NCBI RefSeq assembly: GCF_031583145.1
Contig: NZ_CP134050.1
Span: 3,237,501-3,301,500, forward strand
DNA: 64,000 nucleotides
DNA from: Brevibacillus brevis
GTDB taxonomy: Bacteria > Bacillota > Bacilli > Brevibacillales > Brevibacillaceae
Direction of reading: 5' to 3'
Shown: positions 7,918 to 15,106 of the stretch, one piece after another
Numbering within the stretch: the stretch's first letter is position 1
How the letters are laid out: the number at the start of each line of letters is the position of its first letter
The notes under the pieces: model-generated
Database searches by the model: none
The model's input: the letters and a program-made list of their open reading frames with translations, nothing else
Told to the model about the DNA's origin: nothing
Translations under genes and position numbers: made by a program

Positions 7918-9543
7918 TTACTCCCCGAACTCAATCCCGTCAAATGGGTGTTCATCCCGATTCGCCGGGAAACGGAATGCTTTCACGTTTTTCTGGTAGA
8001 CCACGGTTTTCTTGATGTACGAGACTGGGACAATTGCCGACTGCTCTTGCAATGTCGTCAAAATCGAAGCATACAACTGCTGCCGCTTCGCCTCATCCGT
8101 AGAGGCCAGTGCTTCCCGTACCTTCTCGTCCAACTCCTGTTTCATCGGCAAGCGCGAGTGTGCCTCCGAAACTCCCCAACCTTTTTCCGCGACCACATTG
8201 ATGAAAGAGTGCGGATCGTAAGGAGCTCCGTAATTGTACCAGAAGTCAATGTCAAATTCGCCTGCTTTTCTACGCTTGATTTGAGCCGTTAATTCAAGGC
8301 CCGTAATGTTCAGCTTGACGCCAATTGCTCCCCATTCTGCTTGCAGCGTTTCTGCCATCGCTTTTTGAATCGGGTCCGTTTTATCGTAAATCAATTCAAG
8401 CTCCAGTGGCAGCCCGTCCTTTTCACGGACTGTTTTGCCTGCTGGCAGCTTCCATCCTGCTTCTTCCAGAGATGCTATCGCTTTGTCAACATTGTATTCA
8501 ACCGGCTTGCTCTCCACATTTGTATACGGGAAGTTCTTGGACAAAATATTGTCAGCCTTCTCTTCCAAGCCAAGCGTGATGCCTTCTACCATCGCCTGTT
8601 TGTTAAAGCCTTGTTGAAGCGCCATGCGTACCCTCAGGTCAGCAAGCTTTTCATTGGTGGTATTCAACAGCAAACTTCTTGTTCCGACTGGTTCCGAAAG
8701 TTCGGAACCATACTTGCCGGATTCTCTCAATTGATTGAAAGAATCCATGCTGATAACGCCTTCCCCATAAATCAGATCCAGCTCGCCTTTCTCAAAAGCC
8801 ATGACCCGCGTCTCGGCGTCAGGGATAATTTTCACGGTCACCTTATCGATCTTTGGACTTTCTCCCCAATAATTTGGGTTGCGGGTAAACACTGCATACT
8901 CATCTTTTTTGTAATCAGCCAGCAACCACGGGCCGGTTCCGACAGGTTTTTTTACTCCTTTGGAAGTGTCGCCGTCATCAGGAAAACCAGCTTCACCCAA
9001 AAAACGAACAGGACGGACCAGCGACAAATCCTGCAATGTCGGATAATAAGGTTTCTTCAGAATCATTTTGAAGGTGTGCTCGTCTACCACCTCTGTTTTG
9101 TCCAGAACGTTGATAACCCCAAGCCAGCTATGTAGTTTGGGATTGCTCATCACCGCATCAAAGTTCTTTTTCACAATGGCTGCAGTAAATGGCGTCCCAT
9201 CCGAAAATTTCACATTTTTGCGGAGGGTAAACGTATATTCTTTTCCATCCTTCGATATCGACCATGATTCGGCAAGAAGGGGTTCCAGCTTGCCTCCTTC
9301 TTTGTAGCTCACCAACGGTTCATAGATCATCGATTGGGCAAATAATTGGGAAGGGTTATATGTATGTGGGTTCATTTGCCCGATATCCCTTGGCCAAGAG
9401 ATTGTGACCCCCTTCTCAGCTGGAGAAGCTCCTTGTTCCACTGTTGTTGCATGTTCTTGTTTCGTGCAACCGATTAGAGCGGTCGATACGAGTAGGATGA
9501 TTCCTACCATCAACAAAAATGCCCTTTTGCCTCCATTAGACAT
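7918..9543 (-). CDS. nikA: NikA-type metal-binding lipoprotein of the ABC importer
   Basis: This is the extracellular solute-binding lipoprotein (541 aa) of the importer. The signal peptide ends in the lipobox LIGC, with the lipid-anchored Cys at about residue 26. Diagnostic stretches match NikA rather than generic oligopeptide binders: IGQMNPHTYNPSQLFAQS near residue 54, GTGPW, and NYGAPYDPHSF near residue 430. NikA binds nickel through a small chelator; the related CntA binds metal-metallophore complexes, and I cannot separate the two from sequence. The ATG at 9543 follows AAAGGGGAC. The operon is preceded by a promoter with two Fur-like boxes, suggesting control by iron or by a related metal-sensing Fur-family protein rather than by NikR. 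Confidence 0.88.
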   Translation of the reverse strand: MSNGGKRAFLLMVGIILLVSTALIGCTKQEHATTVEQGASPAEKGVTISWPRDIGQMNPHTYNPSQLFAQSMIYEPLVSYKEGGKLEPLLAESWSISKDGKEYTFTLRKNVKFSDGTPFTAAIVKKNFDAVMSNPKLHSWLGVINVLDKTEVVDEHTFKMILKKPYYPTLQDLSLVRPVRFLGEAGFPDDGDTSKGVKKPVGTGPWLLADYKKDEYAVFTRNPNYWGESPKIDKVTVKIIPDAETRVMAFEKGELDLIYGEGVISMDSFNQLRESGKYGSELSEPVGTRSLLLNTTNEKLADLRVRMALQQGFNKQAMVEGITLGLEEKADNILSKNFPYTNVESKPVEYNVDKAIASLEEAGWKLPAGKTVREKDGLPLELELIYDKTDPIQKAMAETLQAEWGAIGVKLNITGLELTAQIKRRKAGEFDIDFWYNYGAPYDPHSFINVVAEKGWGVSEAHSRLPMKQELDEKVREALASTDEAKRQQLYASILTTLQEQSAIVPVSYIKKTVVYQKNVKAFRFPANRDEHPFDGIEFGE

Positions 9544-9568
9544 AAAATAAAGTCCCCTTTTGACTAAT

Positions 9569-9583
9569 TAATAATGATTATCA
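9569..9583. promoter_or_regulatory. Fur box at the nik transcription start
   Basis: The minus strand reads TGATAATCATTATTA, which differs by one base from the Bacillus 7-1-7 Fur box TGATAATNATTATCA. It lies just downstream of the predicted -10 box, where bound repressor would block transcription. PerR and Zur boxes are related, so the exact regulator is an inference. Confidence 0.7.
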
Positions 9584-9592
9584 CTCCTGATA

Positions 9593-9621
9593 ATAATAAG
9601 TGAGAACGATTTTCACGTCAA
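9593..9621 (-). promoter_or_regulatory. Promoter of the nikABCDE operon
   Basis: On the minus strand a -35 box TTGACG (9621-9616) and a -10 box TATTAT (9598-9593) are separated by 17 nt. The start of transcription would fall near 9586, about 40 nt before the nikA ATG. A Fur-like palindrome fills the spacer. Confidence 0.75.
9601..9615. promoter_or_regulatory. Second Fur-like box between the -35 and -10 of nikA
   Basis: The minus strand reads TGAAAATCGTTCTCA, matching 11 of the 14 defined positions of the Fur 7-1-7 consensus. It occupies 15 of the 17 spacer bases of the nik promoter. Together with the box at 9569-9583 it gives two sites about 32 bp apart. Confidence 0.55.
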
Positions 9622-9802
9622 CTGAAATGATGGGTTTCTTTTCATTTTCTTATTGATCGCAAGTAGGCTGGAATTACACCCACAGAGAAGGAGTACTTCA
9701 CCAAGATAGTAAGCATTAAACGTATTTCTCTCTAGTAACGATGGCATTACAAAAGTCGGCGATTTTGGATTAACCTGATTGATAGCCTTTCAATTACACA
9801 AG

Positions 9803-10051
9803 GTTATTTGATCATCCGATAGAATGGGAATATATTTTAAAACATCTATTCGATGGCGTGAAACAACTGACAGCCCAAAAGAGGAAAATGAATAATCTGG
9901 ATGAAGAAGATGCTAAGGAAGCTATTGCAGCTCTTTACAGCGGGCCTGAGATATGGCGTGTTTACTTTCTGGGTTGTAAGTTGGGAGGTTTTCGACGCGG
10001 AGAGTTACTGGCAGTCGATTTGAGACATCCAATGATTTTGAGGTATTCTGT
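9803..10051 (+). pseudogene. Tyrosine recombinase (integrase) core remnant
   Basis: Translation gives the end of the core-binding domain (PIEWEYILKHLFDGVK) followed by the box-I region YFLGCKLGGFRRGELLAVDL, where RRGE contains the first catalytic arginine of tyrosine recombinases. Nothing of the C-terminal catalytic part follows: at 10052 the sequence runs straight into a truncated tRNA-Gly 3' half. No start codon with a ribosome site is visible. It looks like the right-hand end of an old integrative element, in the same integrase-then-tRNA order as at 57.2-57.7 kb. Confidence 0.65.
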
Positions 10052-10100
10052 ATCGAGCGGGTGATGGGGAGCGAACCCACGCTACTAGATTGGGAAACTA
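10052..10100 (-). repeat. Degenerate att-like copy of the tRNA-Gly 3' half (copy A)
   Basis: This 49-nt segment matches the 3' half of the intact tRNA-Gly at 57611-57684 with about five mismatches. It lacks the 5' half, so it cannot be a tRNA gene. The bases beyond it (to about 10205) resemble those beyond copy B at 11838-11942, including a CCCTTG hairpin. I read it as an old attachment-site scar. Confidence 0.75.
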
Positions 10101-10136
10101 CATTTTAGTACATATGATACCCGAGCAGATTGTAAG

Positions 10137-10160
10137 AACCCTTGAATTACAAGGGCTTTT
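10137..10160 (+). terminator. Hairpin with T-run beside att copy A
   Basis: CCCTTGAATTACAAGGG forms a 6-7 bp stem followed by CTTTTCTT. A near-identical hairpin lies at the same distance from att copy B, so it belongs to the element end. Confidence 0.5.
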
Positions 10161-10261
10161 CTTATTCGCATTCGTTTGTATCTATGCTGATTTTTGGGCT
10201 TCCAAGAAAAATGCCTATGCAGTCCAAACAAAATACCAGCCTTAGTGCAAGCTACCTTGCT

Positions 10262-10350
10262 TTATTCAAAACAAAGATCGATGAACACCGGTGAGCCCTG
10301 CATCCCACTATTCGTCCAGTTCCGGAATTTCACCGTTCCCGTCCAACTTG
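10262..10350 (-). pseudogene. Remnant of the C-terminus of an ATP-dependent DNA ligase
   Basis: The minus strand reads VKFRNWTNSGMQGSPVF and ends at a TAA, closely matching the C-terminus of the intact ligase at 12013-12882 ([17 protein letters not shown]). The rest of the gene is missing. Its position relative to att copy A is the same as that of the intact ligase to copy B, so it marks the left end of a second, gutted element. Confidence 0.6.
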
Positions 10351-10596
10351 TATTTCAAGTTCGATGTCGTGGATGGGAGATCACCCTTTCCCACTTCTAA
10401 AGAGAGGTTTATTGTATGAATCTAAGGCGGCTGCTAAAATACCCTATTACTAGTGAAAGATTTAGGAGGACAACTGATGTTCGAGTAAAACCTCCTTTCC
10501 TTTTATGCCTTTCTTTCATAGGGATGAAAGGACCAATACTGTCTGTAAGAAAGCCACTTCAACTTTACGCGCGAAGAGAGGAATAGGTGAAACATT

Positions 10597-11181
10597 TTGA
10601 AAGCGAATCGGATGGAAGCGTTTAGCGATGGCGTGTTGGCGATTATTATTACGATCATGGTCCTGGAACTTAAAGTGCCTGAAGGCCATGACTGGTATGC
10701 GCTGATCGAGCTTGGCCCCAAAATTTTAAGCTACATCTTCAGTTTTGTATATATCGGCATCTACTGGAACAATCATCATCATCTACTGCACATGGTTCGA
10801 ACGATGAACGGGCGTTTAATGTGGCTCAACTTGCTGCTTCTTTTCTGGTTATCCCTTGTGCCGTTCACAACAGCTTGGATGGGGGAAAGCTATTTTGCAG
10901 CCACACCAACGGCGCTGTACGGTATTATTTTGCTACTTGCGGCGTTCTCGTACTGGCTTCTTCAGCGCGCGATTATTAGCCAGCATCCCGGAGATTCCTC
11001 ATTTGTTCTGGCGATGGGCAGAAACTTGAAGGGGAAATTATCTCCCGTGCTCTACTTGATCGCGGCCTTGACCGCATATGTGAGTCCATGGATATCCGGC
11101 TTCTTTTTCCTCCTTGTTGCAGTAGTCTGGTTCTTACCGGATAAGCGAATCGAGCATGCCCTGCGAGGCCATCAAAATTGA
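10597..11181 (+). CDS. TMEM175/DUF1211-family potassium channel protein
   Basis: This 194-residue membrane protein carries the family signature FSDGVLAIIITIMVLELK at residues 9-26; bacterial TMEM175 homologues form tetrameric K+ channels. Further hydrophobic segments lie at about residues 42-58, 75-96, 105-125, 148-165 and 168-182, consistent with six helices. The TTG start at 10597 has AGGTG 7 nt upstream; the first ATG (10612) would remove the residues before the signature but has poorer spacing. It stands alone between two att scars, so it is probably a survivor of an otherwise deleted element. Confidence 0.85.
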   Translation: MKANRMEAFSDGVLAIIITIMVLELKVPEGHDWYALIELGPKILSYIFSFVYIGIYWNNHHHLLHMVRTMNGRLMWLNLLLLFWLSLVPFTTAWMGESYFAATPTALYGIILLLAAFSYWLLQRAIISQHPGDSSFVLAMGRNLKGKLSPVLYLIAALTAYVSPWISGFFFLLVAVVWFLPDKRIEHALRGHQN

Positions 11182-11788
11182 ACAAGTTGTTCGAGCCCCG
11201 AAGCAGTAACCTTTACGTTTTCCCCGACATTGTACTGTGTTTTATCTGTCTGAATACCCCCGATCGGTCGTTGGGTTGTGGTGAAATGTGCGACACCTGC
11301 ACGCCGATCCGGGCAGGACGGAAGGAATCGGAACACCCTTACCTCCTCACATTTCAGCGACCTTTGCCAGAAAATATCCCGTGTAGCGACAACGGTTCAC
11401 ATTACCACGCAAAATGCCGACGGAGACTTAAAGTGAAATATGAAATTGCTTGGCGATCTTTTCCCCTTCCTTAATGCCCAAAAAGTCCCTATGAAGATTG
11501 TAAGGAGCTAAGGCTTGTTCCCTACGACTCAAAGTGCCTGTTGTGCCGTAACGTGTCGTTGAAACTCCGTTAGGAAAGACTCCCGTTCTTGGAGGAATCC
11601 AACCTGAATCCACGGCATAGGCAACAAACCCCTTTAACAATAGACAAGCTGATAACCAAATCCGTTTGCGTTCCCGGTCGATTCGGTCGGAAATTCCCGA
11701 CTGGATACAGCCACATCGGGCCGGATCATCTCCTACGAAAGCACTAACAGAAAAAAATTGATTTCTCAAGGCTTTTTTCACTTTCTGT
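11182..11788. other. Non-coding stretch between the TMEM175 gene and att copy B
   Basis: About 600 bp without a supported gene. A minus-strand open frame (11428-11817) starts inside the tRNA scar and has no ribosome site; its residues are unfamiliar. At 11750-11777 a degraded copy of the tRNA-Gly terminator (TTGATTTCTCAAGGC) precedes att copy B, matching the terminator beside the intact tRNA at 57.57 kb. Confidence 0.45.
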
Positions 11789-11837
11789 ATGGAGCGGGTG
11801 ATGGGAATCGAACCCACGCTACTAGCTTGGGAAGCTA
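11789..11837 (-). repeat. att-like copy of the tRNA-Gly 3' half (copy B)
   Basis: These 49 nt are identical to 57610-57658, the 3' half of the intact tRNA-Gly including the CCA end. The 5' half is absent. Such exact 3'-end duplications are produced when a tyrosine-recombinase element integrates into a tRNA gene. Copies B and C are in direct orientation and enclose 45.8 kb. Confidence 0.85.
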
Positions 11838-11870
11838 AAATTTGGTGCTTATTATATCCGAGCCAATCTT

Positions 11871-11897
11871 AAAAACCCTTGATTATCAAGGGTTTTT
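11871..11897 (+). terminator. Rho-independent-type hairpin beside att copy B
   Basis: AAACCCTTGATTATCAAGGGTTT forms a stem of about 10 bp followed by TTC. An equivalent hairpin lies beside copy A. Confidence 0.6.
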
Positions 11898-12012
11898 CTC
11901 GTTCGCATCCGTTCGTATCCGTGTGAATTTTTGTGGTTCCAAGTAAAGCTCGTCCCCAAACCGTCCCCCGTCCGTCAGCGCTGGCCAAACAAAAAGCCCG
12001 CCTTGTGGCGAG

Positions 12013-12882
12013 CTAACTTGCTTTATGCAAGACAAAATCTACGAACACCGGCGACCGTAGCATCCCGCTCTTGGTCCAGTTCCGAAACTTCACCGTCGCC
12101 TGCAGCCTCGGCTCCAGGTAGACGAAGTTTTTATCCTCACCGCTCACCAACTGACTACACACTCGACGGAATGCCTGCTTGTGGATTGGAGGCACACCCA
12201 ATTCAATCACACCAGCCGGCCGGAGTCGCCCGTTCATACCCATCACGGAGGCGATCCAACCGAAGTCCTCTTTCCGATACCCGCTGATATACACGTCCGC
12301 ATACTGGTAATTGATCACCTTCACCCAGTCCGCCGATCGCTTCTCGATGTACGTACTTTCCTTCCGCTTGCAGACGATGCCCTCCTGGCCCTGCTGTTTG
12401 ATGGCCTCGAACAATGCGGTACCTTCTTTCTCGACGAATTGGATCTTGTCAATGTGTGGCGTATCCGGAACGACGGAGTCCAGGATCTCCTTTCGCTCCA
12501 GCAAGGGTAGCCCTCGCAGACCCTTGCCGTCGTAGTGCAGAATATCGAACACCATAAGGCCGACTGGTTGCCTTTTTGCCGCTGCTGCGATCCGCGAAGT
12601 TCCTTTGGTATGGAACCGGCTCATCATCAGTTCGAAGTCGATCTGATCGTTCTGATCGATGCAGTAGACCTCGCCATCCAGAATAACATCCTGGTTGATC
12701 GGCAGGATGTGCAGCTCTGGATACTGTGCTGAGCATTCGTTGTGATGCCGAGTGTACAGCGTAGTTGCTCTGCCCATCTTGCTCAAAATCAGCCTGTGCC
12801 CATCGATTTTGGGCTCGTATATGAATCGGCCGTCGTCAAACGGTGTTTCTTGTTGCTCCAATAGCATAGGTTCTAGGAACAT
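12013..12882 (-). CDS. ATP-dependent DNA ligase (phage/element type)
   Basis: This is a compact ATP-dependent DNA ligase (289 aa) that would seal nicks through a ligase-AMP intermediate. The adenylation motif I is EPKIDGHR near residue 25, with the nucleophilic Lys in KIDG. Motif III is VFDILHYDGKGL and motif IV is EGIVCKRKES; the OB-fold region follows. Housekeeping bacterial ligases use NAD, so this is an accessory gene resembling the SPbeta prophage ligase YoqV. The ATG at 12882 has AAGGTG 6 nt upstream; ATGs at 12888 and 12918 are alternatives. The last part of its coding sequence is duplicated at 57135-57204 and, more diverged, at 10262-10350. It sits just inside the left att site. Confidence 0.87.
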   Translation of the reverse strand: MFLEPMLLEQQETPFDDGRFIYEPKIDGHRLILSKMGRATTLYTRHHNECSAQYPELHILPINQDVILDGEVYCIDQNDQIDFELMMSRFHTKGTSRIAAAAKRQPVGLMVFDILHYDGKGLRGLPLLERKEILDSVVPDTPHIDKIQFVEKEGTALFEAIKQQGQEGIVCKRKESTYIEKRSADWVKVINYQYADVYISGYRKEDFGWIASVMGMNGRLRPAGVIELGVPPIHKQAFRRVCSQLVSGEDKNFVYLEPRLQATVKFRNWTKSGMLRSPVFVDFVLHKAS

Positions 12883-13418
12883 TAACATCACCTTATGCCA
12901 TTGTAGCAATCGATTCATCCTGCAAGGTTGGGAATGGCTGGGTGCCTGTTGAGCAAAATTTAAAGTGAGAATCTCTTACAAATTTTCCTACTCCAGAAAA
13001 TCCCACCCTGCTTCCGAGGCGGTATGAAGGAACCTTCCACGAAATTAATTACCTATCGCTCTTGGAACAGCGGTTGAAACCATTCCTCTCAAGGGGATCT
13101 CGCCCAACAAATCGGGCCCTCCAATTAAATTCATGATTGGGAAGGGTAAGCTTGTTTGCTTCGAATTCTACCGATTATCAACAGTAAAATAAAACTTTAC
13201 TCAAGATGAACGACTCTGAACTAAATGTCGTCCTCACCCTTATAGGAAAAATTAGCACCAATTTTACAAGCAGATTTGATAAATTTTGCAGAAAATTTTA
13301 TTTTTAAGTTGTGCCCACCGTTACTTCCAGTTTATAGAAAATGTATTATATTATGGTATTCGTTAGTGATCATACACCGTTTAATTTTGTTGTGAAATAG
13401 AAAAATGAGGTGATTATA
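12883..13418. other. Intergenic region upstream of the amidase cassette
   Basis: About 530 bp without a gene. It marks a shift from moderate G+C to strongly A+T-rich DNA near 13.15 kb. The divergent promoters of the ligase and of the small membrane-protein gene should lie here; I could not assign boxes with confidence. Confidence 0.4.
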
Positions 13419-13757
13419 TTGAAAAAGATTAGGAATTGGATCATTGGAGTTGCTCTTACTTCAATTGCATTGACCGTTTTTTTTCAATTCAAAGACTTAC
13501 CTGGCAATATGGGAGCGCTTCTTACAGTTAAAGAATTAATCAATAAACACAACAAAGAATCAAATGAACTGATAAATGAAGGCGCTGAAAACCATACCAA
13601 TATCCAGTTTGCAGAAGGTAAGTATTTTGTTGATGTTAATAAAAATGTCACTACAAGTGAAGGGAAAAAGCGCGTAAATCACTACGAATATGTTCTAGTA
13701 TACGAAGATTTGAAATGGAAAGTAATCAGCGAGAGATTAACATACACAGATGAATAA
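13419..13757 (+). CDS. Small membrane-anchored or secreted protein of unknown function
   Basis: The TTG at 13419 follows GAGGTGA with 6-7 nt spacing and gives a 112-residue protein. It starts with a basic N-terminus and one hydrophobic segment (WIIGVALTSIALTVFF, residues 6-21) that could be a signal anchor. The rest is hydrophilic and ends in a segment (EYVLVYEDLKWKVISERLTY) that reads like the last strands of an NTF2/DUF4878-like fold, although I cannot place the family. It precedes the amidase pair by 93 nt in the same direction and shares its A+T-rich composition, so the three may work together. Confidence 0.6.
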   Translation: MKKIRNWIIGVALTSIALTVFFQFKDLPGNMGALLTVKELINKHNKESNELINEGAENHTNIQFAEGKYFVDVNKNVTTSEGKKRVNHYEYVLVYEDLKWKVISERLTYTDE

Positions 13758-13850
13758 ACTATTATTGAAAATAAAATATTGTAATATTTTCCATATAGTT
13801 GCAATATAAAGTCGATTCAAATATATGGAAAATATAGGAGTGGATTTCTT

Positions 13851-14393
13851 GTGAAAAAAGCAAAGTTTGCCTTATTCGCTGCTCTGTCATTAACCATTGG
13901 TTTTAGTGCAGTCTCATCAGAAGCTCTAGCTGCAAAGGTTGAAATTAGTAATACCAAGACAAATTCAGAGATTAAAACCACATTAGACAATTACTTCAAA
14001 GAAAGGGAGAACTCAATTAATAATGGAGATATAACTAGTCTTCCTTTCGATAAAAATGATGAAACATATATTTACTTCAAGTATATAAGGGAAGTTGATA
14101 ATTTCGAAATCTCTGATTACAGGATATCATATGATATAAAAAAGATTACTGAGAATGAAAATGATATCGAGGTAGACATTTATCTTACTCAAGAATTTGT
14201 TATCAATGGCTCTATTGACTCGGGATTTGCAGATGATGTAACAATTACTCTTAAAAAATCAAGTACAGTCGGGAAAAGAGCTAGTTACTCTGCAAGTGAA
14301 TCCTCCGAAAATTTAATGATTGAAAAAATGTCATCTGAAACTTTGGAAACAGATTCAAGCAGTGATGATGTCATCAAAAAAGGAAAAAAATGA
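13851..14393 (+). CDS. Secreted N-terminal half of an amidase_6 protein
   Basis: The GTG at 13851 follows TAGGAGTGG. The 180-residue product has a clear signal peptide (MKKAKFALFAALSLTIGFSA) with a likely cut after EALAA near residue 28. A mixed alpha/beta region follows, containing NYFKERENSINNGD, the kind of N-terminal domain found before the catalytic domain in amidase_6 proteins. It ends in a Ser-rich linker at TGA 14391-14393. The next gene, in the -1 frame, encodes only the catalytic domain and starts at the overlapping ATG 14390. I infer an ancestral single gene split here, either by mutation or by a recoding site at the A7 run just before the stop. Confidence 0.7.
   Translation: MKKAKFALFAALSLTIGFSAVSSEALAAKVEISNTKTNSEIKTTLDNYFKERENSINNGDITSLPFDKNDETYIYFKYIREVDNFEISDYRISYDIKKITENENDIEVDIYLTQEFVINGSIDSGFADDVTITLKKSSTVGKRASYSASESSENLMIEKMSSETLETDSSSDDVIKKGKK
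14384..14390 (+). other. Possible -1 frameshift or slippage site (A AAA AAA before TGA)
   Basis: In the reading frame of the upstream gene the sequence is GGA AAA AAA TGA, so the heptamer A AAA AAA directly precedes the stop. A -1 slip, or one extra A from polymerase slippage, continues into the amidase frame and joins signal peptide and catalytic domain. Whether it is used is not known. Confidence 0.45.
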
Positions 14394-14953
14394 AAACTAA
14401 GTTAAACCAAAAAAATACAAAAAAGCAGCTCCAAAATAATGCACCCAAAGCTACACTGGCATCTTATTCATATGACGGATCAGATGCAGCTTCCTATGCT
14501 TTAGACTATGCTCTGACCCCAAATCCTGACTATTATTATTGGAACAACGATTGCACCAACTTCGTTTCACAGGCTTTAAATTATGGTGGAATACCTGAAA
14601 GGGGTACTACTTCTGGAAATTATAAGAAATGGTACTACCGTGATAGATGGGATGTATCTACAAGCTGGATTAATGTAGATGATTTCTACGATGTACTTAC
14701 AAACTCATATACAATCTTTGCCTCCGAAGTGGACTACGCTAGCGACCTTAGTTTAGGTGATGTCGTACAATATGACATTGATAGCGATGGAGACTGGAAT
14801 CATACTGCTATTGTAACGAAAATTTACAATAACGGTCGTTACGATACACCGCTTGTCTCCTATCATTCATCTAACAAAAAAAATGTTGCTTGGGATTATT
14901 TTGTTTCAAAATACGATGAATGTGATTACAGATTGATTGATGTTCATGAATAA
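14390..14953 (+). CDS. Amidase_6 catalytic domain protein
   Basis: This 187-residue product is a putative amidase domain of the amidase_6 family, a papain-like Cys/His fold found in extracellular proteins of spore formers. The probable catalytic Cys lies in NDCTNFVSQALNYGG near residue 55 and the His in DWNHTAIVT near residue 143. Read alone it has no signal peptide, which is odd because relatives are exported; the missing signal is in the overlapping upstream gene. ATG 14390 shares an ATGA with the upstream stop. A hairpin at 14997-15026 probably ends the transcript. Confidence 0.8.
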   Translation: MKTKLNQKNTKKQLQNNAPKATLASYSYDGSDAASYALDYALTPNPDYYYWNNDCTNFVSQALNYGGIPERGTTSGNYKKWYYRDRWDVSTSWINVDDFYDVLTNSYTIFASEVDYASDLSLGDVVQYDIDSDGDWNHTAIVTKIYNNGRYDTPLVSYHSSNKKNVAWDYFVSKYDECDYRLIDVHE

Positions 14954-14996
14954 TTCGTTACCAATAGGCTAACTTCATGGACAGATAGTAAAGTTA

Positions 14997-15026
14997 AACC
15001 CGTCTCTTTAATTAAAGGGACGGGTT
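14997..15026 (+). terminator. Hairpin downstream of the amidase gene
   Basis: AACCCGTCTCTTT pairs with AAAGGGACGGGTT (13 bp with one wobble) around an AATT loop. No long T-run follows, so it may be a weak or bidirectional terminator. Confidence 0.6.
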
Positions 15027-15106
15027 AGCTATTTGATGATTGCATACGAATAAAACATTTACCGCTGTTTTACTGCAAAAGGACAAAAAGAAAAGCGTCC
15101 CTTCGA

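Noticed and set aside
9544-9860. A NikR operator or a nickel/cobalt riboswitch before nikA
   Set aside because: No GTATGA-type NikR palindrome or conserved riboswitch core is visible; the Fur-like boxes explain the region better.
10052-10100. A second tRNA-Gly gene
   Set aside because: Only the 3' half is present and it has mismatches in the stems; the same applies to 11789-11837 (5' half missing). They are att-like scars.
11428-11817. A 129-residue minus-strand frame starting GSIPITRS
   Set aside because: The first residues are the translation of the truncated tRNA-Gly, and no start signal is present.
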